Translations under genes and position numbers: made by a program
The notes under the pieces: generated by a model
What the model was told of the DNA's origin: nothing
Seen by the model: the letters and a program-made list of their open reading frames with translations, nothing else
The model's database searches: none
In this document: in pieces, positions 49,301 through 58,859 of the stretch
How the letters are laid out: each line of letters begins with the position of its first letter
How positions within the stretch are numbered: the stretch's first letter is position 1
Assembly: GCA_003049485.1 (NCBI GenBank)
Contig: PYST01000087.1
Coordinates: forward strand, 1-64,000
Direction: 5' to 3'
Source of the DNA: Ophioceras dolichostomum
Lineage: Eukaryota; Ascomycota; Sordariomycetes; Magnaporthales; Ophioceraceae
DNA length: 64,000 bases

Positions 49301-50978
49301 GCTGAACAGGAGGCACACGTATACGCCCACACCGTCTTCGCTCTCGTACGAGACAACCGCGACCGAGGTTACCGTGCACGAGACTAGTACGAGCACTACC
49401 AGTACCGCGACCGCCACGGTGCCTCTTAGGAAGCCCATCCCGCGGAAGCCGGTCCCCATTCGCAAGGATGTCGCTGCTGTCAAGAAGGGACAACAACAGC
49501 CCGAACAGTCGGAGACGACGGCCGCAAAGGCTGCCGTCGACCCTCGGCCCGAGCCTTCTTTCGTCAACGTTCCGGAATCGGACGCTGGGCGCGCCATCAT
49601 CACATCGTCTGCTTCTTCCTCCAACCTCAAGAATTTGAGCGCCAGCAGCAGCAGCAGCAGCACCTCCCGCGATTCTCCGACGGCGGCTGCGGCGTCGGCA
49701 GCGGCGCCGGCGCTGGGCGACGACAACAGCGATCTCTTCTTCTCGCCCACCGGCCGACCGATCAGCATGGCGACCCATCTCGAGCGGACCCTTAGCCTCA
49801 TGAGCCTGAACGGAGGCAACATCTCGTCGTTGTCGCCGGCCCTGCCCACGCCCGACATGGTGCCCGAAGTCTTGGCGCCGCGCAGGACGCCGCCCGTGAG
49901 CCTCCATACGCGCAGGATGAATGGCCCCCTCAGAGTGCCGCCTCCTCTGCGGCCGCAGTCGACGCCTCCACGCGCGCAGTCGTTGTCGAAGTCGTCCTCT
50001 GTGTCGTCATCATCATCGTCATCCAGAAGCCAGGAGAACCTGCAGAGCCAGTACTACTATCACATGGTGTACCAGCAACAGCAGCCACAGCAGCAAACTT
50101 CCGACCCGGCTCCTCCCCCGATCCCGGCTATGAACCCTCGTCGGTCTTTAACTTCGTTAGTCACTACTGCCGAGAGCAACAACGCGTGGGCGACGCCCAA
50201 CGGATACCAGCAGCAGCAGCAGCAACAGGCCCGTGTCCCCGACTGGCAGGTGAAGACGGACCACGACCCGCAGCGCCGTCAACAGCAGTCCAACTCCCTC
50301 GAGCAGCAGCAGCAAAACGACCACCGCGACGCAACCGGTCCATCGCAGCAGCGCCCCAGTCTCCCCCGCCGACCTCTAAGCGAGCAGCAGTTAGCGATGG
50401 GTGGCCAATACGCCCAACAACAAAGCCAAAGCCCCTCCCCAAGCCAGTCCGGCTTCCTCCCCGCCGCCGCCCCTCAACAGCAGCAACAGCTCCTCCGCCA
50501 CCGCGCCAGCTACGACGGCTACAACCACCACCAGCAACAGCAACAGGCCGCTGCCCGCGCGGCGGCGGCGGCCGCCCTCGAGCAGCAGCAGCGCCAGTAC
50601 TACAGCCGCGCGAAGCCGGTGCCGTCGCAGCAGCAGCTTTACCAGCAGCAGTGGCAGCAGTGGCAACAGCAGAGCCAGAATCAGAACCAGAACCAGTGGC
50701 CGCCGCCTTCCGATCACTGGGGTGATCCCCAGCTCGGCGGTGGCGGAAACGGCAACGGCAATGGCAATGGCAGTGGAAGTGGAAGTGGGCGCTACCAGCC
50801 GCCGTACGTGCCTCGCGGCGGTAGCGGGAACCACCACCGCAATCGGAGCATGTCGATGACCAGCAACAGCGGCGGCGGTAGCGGTGGTAGTGGCGGCGGG
50901 CGCCATGGGGTGGTGCCGTACCGGATTTTGCACAGCTATAACTCGCCTGCTTATCGGAATGCGCCTATTTGGGGATGA
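46398..50978 (+). CDS. Large disordered protein with N-myristoylation-type N-terminus
   Basis: Two exons, 46398..47062 and 47192..50978, encode 1483 residues. The intron (GTGCGT..CGCAG, 129 nt) splits an Asn codon and restores NWQLPAGSRISWNYDLTSYEAKRLL, a short ordered-looking block (about 222-255) that is the only globular-looking part. The first residues, MGNNTSS, fit the Gly2 myristoylation pattern (Ser at the fifth position from Gly) followed by basic PKRLPHKLSKAR. The rest is Ser/Pro/Thr-rich with many RRxS and SP motifs (candidate kinase sites), Pro runs near 755, and Gln-rich tracts at about 1178-1400. The C-terminus is Gly/Asn/Ser-rich and ends YRNAPIWG. I do not recognise a family. 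Inferred: a membrane-tethered, heavily phosphorylated scaffold. The ATG at 46398 was chosen over the open frame upstream, which is CT-rich UTR-like. Splicing of the intron is supported by phase and context, but the frame is open without it. Confidence 0.8.
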   Translation: MGNNTSSVEAAAPKRLPHKLSKARSGNGNNGTTGTASTAASAGLSTPSSLPTSVDDQFLNPGYAGPSYLYPFSPATSPTDAATAVPFPRLESESYLSSSVLTTTAAAENEFPPANPSSSSVGVESLFNRRASMISIRQRQERNRRSIFRSKSSSQKQQSPQAAGTRDRPERRNTVIATTSISHPLPLLPPLEGQGQPAPRDSAFPTDAGVEAQQPGRLAVEKCVLSLSSPFPLSSDSQLGPYLGDLGWVVEFDTDIGAFCPSSRSWQLPAGSRISWNYDLTSYEAKRLLSLVEEPQPLYEEESTRSEKNKGSVVSEITWKSSHPISSVPAPPPPESASIRRANSDLSMYTPVRRRSVIQTPGVATRQNSVTGGGGGPRSSFRHSHPPTPNLSRQASLESMSGRVQSMPPPRLAANPDAPLGLVTPSEGDYQTFGAFKFGTLRIMNGSASPVAASPEPDEKYMIDRQGKAAGQPSQTSQPSSEYFLPQAASPGLRGGNAGWTASSRPSAAPPAAVELAVELAAPQPPPVPITAPVILTVATATIPSVHLSDPTSLAEGKFPASTDYLAEIQFSPFTLEDASPSPATPQLQITSKHTALEDDLFEDDAQPEYSTLEVLDLRLDPNAKSTGPSPRSSYLHAEPSQRSTQSTQSVARSDSGFVSSPTSESSHKPLSKTDSGYSSNVSLRSLRAGSKPPVPDKDLSRIAAGEVHQSSPSPRSDGYLGAIVVPSPIVLTIPENPVIPQAPSREAPPPPPPPKDVSVSVTAVATTPPKQQPSTATPTTTPTPPKGTRSADRLYAGYMAASAGVGKRRSSHLAPITSSSRLRDPGPKSPDSLPSSPMSAKSDTSIGTLSIGSGSNKPGRLSRFLSLGSATARARSGSGGPLTVHATHVDETSANIPSVPHDIQRQLNARQGLFPMTTKRLALRPQLSKETLKTILSVGSLEMHGGDEIAAPSSAGRSPEAVGPGVGLNRRHTYTPTPSSLSYETTATEVTVHETSTSTTSTATATVPLRKPIPRKPVPIRKDVAAVKKGQQQPEQSETTAAKAAVDPRPEPSFVNVPESDAGRAIITSSASSSNLKNLSASSSSSSTSRDSPTAAAASAAAPALGDDNSDLFFSPTGRPISMATHLERTLSLMSLNGGNISSLSPALPTPDMVPEVLAPRRTPPVSLHTRRMNGPLRVPPPLRPQSTPPRAQSLSKSSSVSSSSSSSRSQENLQSQYYYHMVYQQQQPQQQTSDPAPPPIPAMNPRRSLTSLVTTAESNNAWATPNGYQQQQQQQARVPDWQVKTDHDPQRRQQQSNSLEQQQQNDHRDATGPSQQRPSLPRRPLSEQQLAMGGQYAQQQSQSPSPSQSGFLPAAAPQQQQQLLRHRASYDGYNHHQQQQQAAARAAAAAALEQQQRQYYSRAKPVPSQQQLYQQQWQQWQQQSQNQNQNQWPPPSDHWGDPQLGGGGNGNGNGNGSGSGSGRYQPPYVPRGGSGNHHRNRSMSMTSNSGGGSGGSGGGRHGVVPYRILHSYNSPAYRNAPIWG

Positions 50979-53672
50979 TGGGATGGGCCTTTGAGCTGCC
51001 GTCCCTCTTTCGCCTTTCTCTTTATTTTCTAGCCGCCTTTGGGTTTTCGGGAGTTGGGTTTTTTTCTCTCTTCAATTTCCTTTGTTACCATCGATGTCTT
51101 TTCTCTCTTTCTCGTTTCAACGGTATCATCAGTCAATACCTGACCTATCCGACAGACGTTCTCGACAACAGCAACCATTATAACGACCATACGCACACAC
51201 ACGCACGTACACGCCCTGCATATCCCGTTGCATTTTCCCGCTTTCATACGCGTCTTCTCTTTTCTCTCTCTCATTTGATGTGCATTTTCGCTCTAGCACT
51301 CACCATCACAAAAACACTTATACCCATACATACGATGGCACCATATCCCAGTCCCCTTTTGGAAGGGAGGGGGCTTATGTACAACTACCAATTGCGCCTG
51401 CGTTGTTGTTTTTCTCTTATGTCTTTGCCAGTCTTTTGTTGACCCGCGGTATATTCAAGGATATTTGGTTTGGAGGCCAGCCCCGGCGTTCTTTCCAGCG
51501 GAATGAACCAGTTCGAAACCGACGACGCCTTTGGCTTTATATGGCAGCTTTCTTGCACACTCCTACCTCTCGCTAGCTACTGTCTTGTTTTTTTTATCTT
51601 CCACGCCTCAATCATAGGGGCTTTCGCTTGTCTACTCGCAGATTTTTGTTTTCCCACGCTGTTGCTTTGCGTGTTACGAACACGCGGACTGCAAAGTCTT
51701 TTTTTCTCCTGCCTTTATATTCAGGGATATTCGGTTTGTTGGGATTTTGGTGGCGAAGGAAAAAAAGAAAAAGAGAAAACAGGAACTTATACCCAAATGG
51801 CAAGGACAGGAAGGGAAGTTAAGGAAAGCGGTTAGTTAGGAGGAGGAGAGAAACGGGGACGAAGAACGTCAGATTGGCTCATTGAGAGAGGGAGGACATG
51901 GGCATAAGTGACATGAGGTCGACTGACACGACACCAACGAGTGAGAGGCCATAACGGCCTCATTTGTACGATAGCAAACTTCTTGACCTAACCAATGCGG
52001 ATGGTATGGACATACTATTCATCATCTTTACCTGAACCGGCCAGAGGCAGACGGGACCAATGATAGTAAAGAAGACGGGATGTTACAGAAAGGAAAAGCC
52101 ATGATTTGGCGTCGTTTTCTCGTTTCCCAGCGTGGTGGCAGTGATCAATCGTGATCACGGATGACAACGTGCGAAGTTGCCAGCAGTGCTGGAGTTTTTT
52201 CATCAGACAAGACGAACTCGCGGCCAGTCAGTCAGTCAGTCAGTCCGTCATCCATCACTGGTATGGACACGTTTTCCCGCCGAGCAAGCTTTGGTTCACG
52301 GCTCCTCCGCTCATTAGCTCAAGCTTGCTGCAGAAACGCCCTTACAGAGCCGACTGGCTGGACGGGCTTGTAGAGCTTAATCCCACAGTGAAGGGCGGCG
52401 GCCACTTGGAGAGGCCATTCAACCATCTTATCTGCCTAATGGTGCCTGCAGTGAGCTCCACCTCCCAGTAAAACATGTCAGTAGCTCGGGGGGAAAAGCC
52501 GAAGGGCGAATAGTCATGTTCGATGATGTCCGTTACGAGAGAAATCAGAGCTCCCAGGTTAAGTTAGCCTCGGCGTTCGAGAATTGTTTTATGCCTTCTG
52601 ACCGTTGCTGGCTTGATTTAGAGCACAAGCTCAACCGACCGACTTGCACATCTGGGTTTGGACGACTCGTGATGGTCCTAGACGTTTGAACACGCTGCAT
52701 GAGTTCACATCGAGTTCTAGACCAACGATGCAGAGAGGAGTGTGATGAAGGAAGATGAAGGAAGGGCCTGAGAGTCTTTAGAGCTTGGAGCTCCCTTGGA
52801 AGTCAGGGAAAGTTAGCTGGGGTGGACAACAATTGACTGAATGTGGCTTCAAGTCAACGGCATTCAGGTTGCAGGAGCCTGTGGAAACAGGCGCTGTAGT
52901 CAGTTCCACCCACATCACTATCGCCACCACCACTCAAACTAGCCGATCCTGATGGGTTCGGTGAATGCCCCGAGATAGAACTTCTAATAAATTGATGTTG
53001 CACCAGCAGCATGCAGACAATCAGTTTTTAAACCCTCTTTTGACGCGGTCAAGCCCATATTCAGTCATCTTAATCTCGATATCGAGGCGATTAATGTCTC
53101 AGATCGAGCTGTTGTGGCAAGGGCACTGCTGAGATAACGCGTGCCAGTGACCAACCCCTCCTAATAAGAGGGGTTGAGGTATCACACATCGAGCACTCAG
53201 CAGCCACGACGGGGAGCGAGAGATCGGACGCGTCAAGGTCCGACCTTCGCGGGCTCCTATTCTTTCATCCTGAATTGCTCATTATTGTTGTTGTTTTCTG
53301 TGCGACAGCATCCTGCCAGCACTGAAAGCACACAAACCAGCACAGCAGAGGCACCAACAACCAGAACGGATCGCGAACGACGTCATAACTGTGCCCCTCA
53401 GCGCGGGTGAGTGTTGACAGGGCATCAGTCAGTCAGCTTCGTCTCAGGATCCATTCGATCCGAGCATCGTATTTCTCTGACAAAACAAGAAAAGGACGAA
53501 GACGCGTGGGCAGGCCAGGAATAGAGGGAGGAATTGCGGCAGCGAGGATCACTCTCTTATTCTCTCCTACTCGCATCATTGAATGGCGACGGCGGGTATG
53601 AAGCATCATCGTCGGGCGCTGGAACACATGCGGAAATTGTAGGACGGTGTCCCAAGAATTGAGTTCCGCAAG
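50979..53672. other. Intergenic region, 3' flank of the large gene
   Basis: The first 900 bases are T/C-rich and probably 3' UTR. GTCA/CAGT tetranucleotides lie at 52224-52247. No frame with a motif is present. The last 500 bases are the promoter side of the next gene, including AC/GT-rich stretches near 53330. Confidence 0.5.
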
Positions 53673-54572
53673 ATGGCGCACTACCTCTTCCCCCGCCGTG
53701 CATCACCGCAGCCACCCCACCAGCAACGGGTTCTCCGCCGACGGACCACTCCCGCCGCTTTTGCTTCGGCAGCGTCCGCACCAAGATCAACACCATCGGC
53801 AACGGCAGCGGCAGCAAGCCCCTCCTCTTCCGGCGCTGTGACCACGGCCGCCCCACAGCGAGATAGAGACAGCGGGGGCGGCAGCGGCAGTGGGGCCTCC
53901 ATCCACATCCAGCTCAGCACAAACGCCAGCCAAGGGGGACCGCCCTTCTCGCACCACCGCCATAGCAGCACAGCAGCAGCATCATCGGCGGCGGACAGCT
54001 CCGCCGTGAGCGTGCGACACAGCAGCATAAGCAGCGGCCACAGCTTCCACGCGCCTCCCCTATCGCCGTCGTCCTCCCTCCTCGCAGCAGGCGACGGTAG
54101 CGGGTTCGAGTCGCTTTTGATCACGCACCATCACCACCACTATCCGCGGTTCCACGACGGCCACAGTGCTCACCCAATAACGACGACGCAACAGCAGCAC
54201 TACCTAGCCCGCCGAAGCGAGCAGCGCCTGTGGCTCGAGGCGGCGGAGCAGCGCCGGCCGAGGCCGACGAGGAAGCTCGTCAAGGAGTTCCCTAGCGGGG
54301 CGTCGGCGAGGGGGTCGCTCTCCGTCGAGATCGCGGATGGGCCTCCGCCGGCGGATTACTTTTGTGATGGACCTCCTACTAGGCCGGTCGTCGGTAGTGC
54401 TAGTGGTGGTGGCGGCAGCAGCCAACAACAACAACACCGCGGCTCAGTGGCCTCTGTGGTAGTAGTAGGAGAAGGCGGAGTCGACCGGCAGCAGGAAGTC
54501 AGTACCGGTTATGGGCTGGTGCGGAGGAAGATGGTCGATCGGCTTATTGGGCTGTACCGGCGGGAGAAGTGA
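53673..54572 (+). CDS. Hypothetical disordered Ser/His-rich protein, 299 aa
   Basis: An uninterrupted frame from ATG in AAGATGG context to TGA at 54572. The N-terminus is basic, Pro- and Ala-rich. Residues 95-140 are Ser/Ala/His-rich, and a run of five His lies at about 151-155 within a longer His-rich stretch. The C-terminal half looks more conserved: WLEAAEQRRPRPTRKLVKEFP, ADYFCDGPPTRP and the last 20 residues, RRKMVDRLIGLYRREK. That short basic amphipathic C-terminal helix is the best candidate functional element. There is no transmembrane segment or signal peptide. No family is recognised. Third-position GC is high, as in neighbouring genes, and the frame is the longest across the region, supporting a real gene. 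The His run makes metal binding possible but unproven. Confidence 0.6.
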   Translation: MAHYLFPRRASPQPPHQQRVLRRRTTPAAFASAASAPRSTPSATAAAASPSSSGAVTTAAPQRDRDSGGGSGSGASIHIQLSTNASQGGPPFSHHRHSSTAAASSAADSSAVSVRHSSISSGHSFHAPPLSPSSSLLAAGDGSGFESLLITHHHHHYPRFHDGHSAHPITTTQQQHYLARRSEQRLWLEAAEQRRPRPTRKLVKEFPSGASARGSLSVEIADGPPPADYFCDGPPTRPVVGSASGGGGSSQQQQHRGSVASVVVVGEGGVDRQQEVSTGYGLVRRKMVDRLIGLYRREK

Positions 54573-55758
54573 AAGTCCTTCCAATGGATTCCATATTGCT
54601 TCTATCTCTTGATCATCTCTCCTATTTCTTTTGCTCTGCTATTGCAATTTTCAGGCGGTGGGCATATATCTCTGCGGCGTTCTCTACCGGAATGGGTTGC
54701 TCAGGTCCGTCACTTTCTCGCTGCATTTTGTCTCATCTTGATATCTCTCATCTTGGTACTATTCCTTCGCCACCTTGCTGCTGGTTTCAATCATTCCCTT
54801 TTTCCCCACACATGTACATCGGCGTCCTACAGACTACTACTACCTACTTCGCTTTTGAGATTTGCGCGGTAATTGGGAGGAACCGGGAGACGATGTGTTG
54901 TTCATAGATGGCCATTTTCTAGAATAGCTGGCATATACAGAGACGGCGGCAAGACTTCGCTCCACATAAACATGGGCAGAACTGAGCACACGTTGTGAAA
55001 CTGGGGCATACACGAGATGATCCTAGAGAAGATAGGACGGAAGGCCGAAAGGCCGAGCTTAGGAAGCGGGCCCCTAATTTGAGAGCGAGAGTACTAGATG
55101 TACACAGTAAAACAAGCACAAGCACAAGCACACACAAAAAAAAGAAAAAGAAAAAGAAAAAGGTAAAGAAAACAACAGGATCAACAAGCGCGATAATACA
55201 AGCAGCAACTTAACCCCAAGAATCTTCGCTCTCTTTTGACAAATATTACCCTCATAGACGCAGATGCGACACACCTAATGCCTCCAGCTCGAGGGGGACT
55301 GAGTGGCAGGAGTCCGAACTGCGCGACAACCCTGAACACGGTTCCTCCGCAGATGCAGGCGAAACCATACGGTTGGTCATGTGCCGTGCCGAGAAGACCA
55401 GTTTCCATCGATACGTAGCCTATCGAATGTTGAAAGTCCTGGGCCTAGACGGAGCGCCCTAGAATTTGCCGCCAGCGGCCTCGTGTCCGTTGATGATGTC
55501 GGCCTCGGCATCAACCCCGTCATCTACGCGCCCTCCCCGCGTCGCCGTTGCCAGCGCCATCTTTATTGGCGTTACCTTCGTTGATGCCGACGTCGCCAAA
55601 ATCACCCATGGGGGCTAGAGTTGGCGTCGGCGTGGGGGCCGACCGCGGCCTCGAACGCCGCCCGGTTTGCTCGGTGACGGCTGCTCGTGGGCCGGGGGGC
55701 GGGTCGGCGTCGACCTGGAACCCCGAGAAGCGGTGGCGGGCGGGCGATGCGCCGACCG
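54573..55758. other. Intergenic region
   Basis: 3' flank of the previous gene, then sequence downstream of the broken minus-strand gene. An A-rich stretch with AAAAAG repeats lies at 55133-55163. Small competing frames only. Confidence 0.5.
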
Positions 55759-56690
55759 TCAAGATCGAAGGTAATCCCACTGGCTGAGCGGGACGATCTG
55801 GCCGGCCTCTGCAACTCTGCGGACACCCGGGTTTGTTATAGCGGCCATGCAAAGCCACCAGAGCGCGAGGTCGGTGGTGAGGACGCCGTGGCCGTGGTTG
55901 GCCCAGGGGATTGGCATATAGACGACCTGCCAGGGGTCGGCGCCGCCGGGGCCGCTGGCGAACATACACACCACCATTTCCCTTTCGGTCTGAATACTAT
56001 AGCCGTACCGCGTGCCGGCCGCGCGGCACACCGCGGCGAGCTGTCTAAGCGGGGCCTCCATATTGGGGCCTTTGTTGTTTTGGGTACCGCCGAAAAAGGA
56101 AGCTTGACTTGGCCAGCCCAACCAGCAGGTTTGGCTCCGGGTGGCCGCGGAGGGATACGACGTGGTGGGCGGAGACCCTGGGTCTTGGCTCTCGGGCTGC
56201 CTTCAGCGGGAGGTGCGCCCGGCATAGGAAGGGCATGGAAGTTGCAGATACCATCTCCCCAAGCCGCCGTTGCTCCATATTCGTGCCACAGGGACAAGAC
56301 CGGAACCAGCCCGAGCCCGGCCTTGCCCAGCGCCGCCGTCCTGCGCAGCAGGCTGTTGTTCCATTCGATAAGCTGTATCGGGTCCGCAGACGTCTTGACC
56401 ACGAGGGCCGTCGAGCATGGCAGACTGCGGGCCGTCGCCGATGGCGACCGAACGATCGAGGATGTGTCCGTAGCCCGCTTCGAGATTTTGCAGCGTGAAC
56501 TCTTCCCATAGCTGATAGGAGCTGAGGCTGGGAGCCGAAAAGTGGAGCGTGACAGTGTCGTCTTTCCCTTGACGCTTCCGACCGCCGGCTTCTTCCTGGG
56601 CCAGAAGGGTGCGGAGTGTAGTCACGTCGTGGTCACGTCTGGTTAGGACCTGCAGCAGCCATGGTTGTAAATCTATGGGGCCGTCTGAAG
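55759..56690 (-). pseudogene. Frameshifted fungal-specific gene of unknown function
   Basis: Three coding-looking patches follow each other on the minus strand. Patch A (about 56690-56411) contains TVTLHFSAPSLSSYQLWEEF and LEAGYGHILDRSVAIGDGPQ. Patch B (about 56402-56180) lies in another frame and contains DPIQLIEWNNSLLRRTAALG and LGLVPVLSLWHEYGATAAWG. Patch C (about 56110-55759) is back in the frame of A, with LRQLAAVCRAAGTRYGYS, EREMVVCMFAS, VVYMPIPWANHG and LTTDLALWWLCMAAITNPG before the stop. The A-to-B and B-to-C changes occur without clear splice sites, which suggests two compensating frameshifts, and no ATG is evident in frame with A. The Trp-rich ALWWLCM block resembles uncharacterised proteins I associate with Sordariomycete-specific multigene families; I cannot assign a function. 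An unusual splice pattern is the alternative. Confidence 0.5.
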
Positions 56691-56935
56691 CAGAACTGAA
56701 CGGCAAGGAGAAGCAGATTGAGGAAGGGGAGTGGCGAGGTGAAGAAAAAGAGGACGACCAAGGAAGAAAGAAGGCGACCACAGGAAATCAACCCCAGCCT
56801 GCTTGTGGCCCAGCACGCAGCCTCCGCTGCCATCCCATTACATGCACCCTTAGGCGCTCCAAGTAGGGTGAGGAAAAGGAGAGGCGCAGGCGTAGCCGAC
56901 CGAGTATTACTTTGTGTCGCACAGCGTACCCCTAT

Positions 56936-56962
56936 AGGAGGTACCTGGTACCTGGTACCTAA
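56936..56962. repeat. Short GGTACCT direct repeat
   Basis: Three consecutive GGTACCT units between the divergent broken genes, resembling the KpnI-site-centred members of the TACC/GGTA family. Confidence 0.6.
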
Positions 56963-57130
56963 GGAATGTACGCCTGGCAACCTCCATCCCTTAGGTCCCA
57001 CTTCAGCTCCCAAGCTCCAGAGCCGCACACATAACACCCAAACTATTTCGATCTTTCTCAGCTTTCTTCGCTGCTCAGCCGCTTCCTCCTCTCCCAGAAT
57101 GCCAAATTGCCTCACGTACTCAGTCAACAA

Positions 57131-58507
57131 ATGTTCCCAGACTGGCTACCATCACCCGCGGACCTCGTGCCGCTCCCCGTCGACTGCCCCGGCCCGAAAC
57201 TCGAGGCGTTCGATTTCCATGGCCGCCCCCAGAAGATTGAATTTCTCGACGACATCGGTGATGGCTTGCATACCTGCGTGCTCAAGGTCCGGATCCTCGG
57301 CCGCATCTACGCCTTAAAGCTGGTATGGACCTGCTCTTTTTTCCTTTTTTTCTTTTTTCAATCCCCTCTTTGCGTTCACTTAGGAAGTCTTCCCAAAAAG
57401 GAGCTACCTCTAACCGGGTTTTGATGCTACTAGTTTCGGTTCTTTGAGGAGGATCAGTGGATGACGCCGGTCCACGGCAAAGCAGACGATCTGGCGCTGG
57501 CCACGGCCATGTACCCTTACCTCGAGCCCTTCAGCTGCGAGTGCCGTGCGTTCGGCCGTCTGAAAGAGTCGGGCCACGAGGACCGAGCCGTGCGCTGCTA
57601 CGGGTACGTCCTGCTGGATGAAGAGCACGAGCGCGGCCTGTACGAGCAGTTCCCTTCGCTCCGGGGCCGGTTCCGGCAGGAGGACGAGGTCCTCAAAGAC
57701 GGCTTCACCGGCAGCCCGATCGTCCTGAACCCGCTGCGGATCGGCGTACCCGGCGGCCCCACGCGCCCGCCGCCCCTCCGCAGCATCATCAAGGAGTGGG
57801 GCAACAGCGCCGAAGAAACGGAAACCATGACGACCCGGTCGGCCCGCCGCCACCTCCGCGCCATCGTCGCCCTGCGTCAGCTGGGCATCGTGCGTCTCGA
57901 CGTCGGCCAGCGCCAGCTCATCGACGGCCGCGTCGCCGATTTCAGCGTCGCCCTCACCACGCCGCACTTCCAGCTCAACCCGGAGGACCTCAACCCGCGG
58001 CTCTCGGCGCGCGAGGCCGCGGCCCTGCGCTTCGAGGCGTTTCGCATCGCCCTCCGCGACTACTGGGCGTTCGACTGAATGGTGCGCGAGTACAACGAGG
58101 AGGACCGCGCGAACCTGGACGCCGCCGATCGCGCGCGGGGCGGCGGCGCGTGGAGCGGCCGGCCGCGGGCCCCCGTGCGCGTGTGGGCGCTCGACAGTGA
58201 ATCGCGACAGCTGGCGGTCAGGAGGGACCGGAGGAGGGACCTCCAGCTGACGCCAAGCTGGGAGGTGCGCCTGTACACGCTCGTCGACCCGCTCATGTTC
58301 GACTGGCGGACGTTTCGAGAACGGGCTTTTCTTTCCGAGGCCTCGAAACGCGGACGCGGACTGGGATCAGGGCTAGGGCGGATGTCCAGCCCGGCAGTTG
58401 CTATGGGCCTGGCCGGGGGGTGGGGGGTGGGGGGTGGAGTAGGCCGAAGTCCGCCGTGGGGGCCAGGACTGGGTGTGCGACCAACGCAGCCAAAGAGGAG
58501 ACGATAA
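57131..58507 (+). pseudogene. FTA2-family (Sim4 kinetochore subunit) gene with an in-frame TGA
   Basis: Exon 1 is 57131..57322 (64 codons). The intron is 57323..57433 (GTATGG..ACTAG, phase 0). Exon 2 starts at 57434. Residues 1-64 (MFPDWLPSPADLVPLPVD, IEFLDDIGDGLHTCVLKV, GRIYALKL) and then FRFFEEDQW, FSCECRAFGRLKESGHED, VRCYGYVLLDEEHER and QLIDGRVADFSVALTTPHF match the FTA2 domain. It has a kinase-like N-lobe look with a Lys in YALKL. The frame stops at TGA 58076-58078 after DYWAFD, giving 278 residues. The same frame then continues open to TAA at 58505, with MVREYNEED and VRLYTLVDPLMFDWR, which look like the normal family C-terminus (421 residues if read through). Known: Fta2 is a Sim4/CCAN-associated kinetochore protein in fission yeast, and filamentous ascomycetes carry expanded relatives. 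Whether this copy is dead, truncated or recoded is unresolved. Confidence 0.75.
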
Positions 58508-58859
58508 GGGACCTGCCCTCTCGTGCCTCCAGCCAGACAGCAACCTGCATGAGGTGCGGGATTAGATTCATGTGACCAATATGTTGTACCTTCCTAGGTA
58601 GGTGAGGTTACTATCTGGTAATTATATGAAGGAGAACTGCAAAGGGTGGACCTCCGAATGTCGGCGGCGGGGTTCTAGATAGCACTTGACTGGTACTAGA
58701 CTTCGATCAAGCTCCTTATGTCCGGCCAGATTGGCCGGGCTGACCAGACTCAGACCCTCGCAAACTCTCATCCGCACACATAGCGGATTGCTGAGGTCTC
58801 AAGTGATATCAGTGTTGGGAACGCGCGGTTTCGCTCTTGACTGAAGCTCTCACGAGGCG
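58508..58859. other. Intergenic region before the hydrolase gene
   Basis: About 350 bases with one TAGGTAGGT tract at 58593-58604. No gene; likely the promoter of the alpha/beta hydrolase. Confidence 0.5.

Noticed and set aside
52224..52247. CAGT repeats considered as a CRISPR-like or transposon end
   Set aside because: It is a plain tetranucleotide run with no spacers, no terminal inverted repeat and no target duplication.
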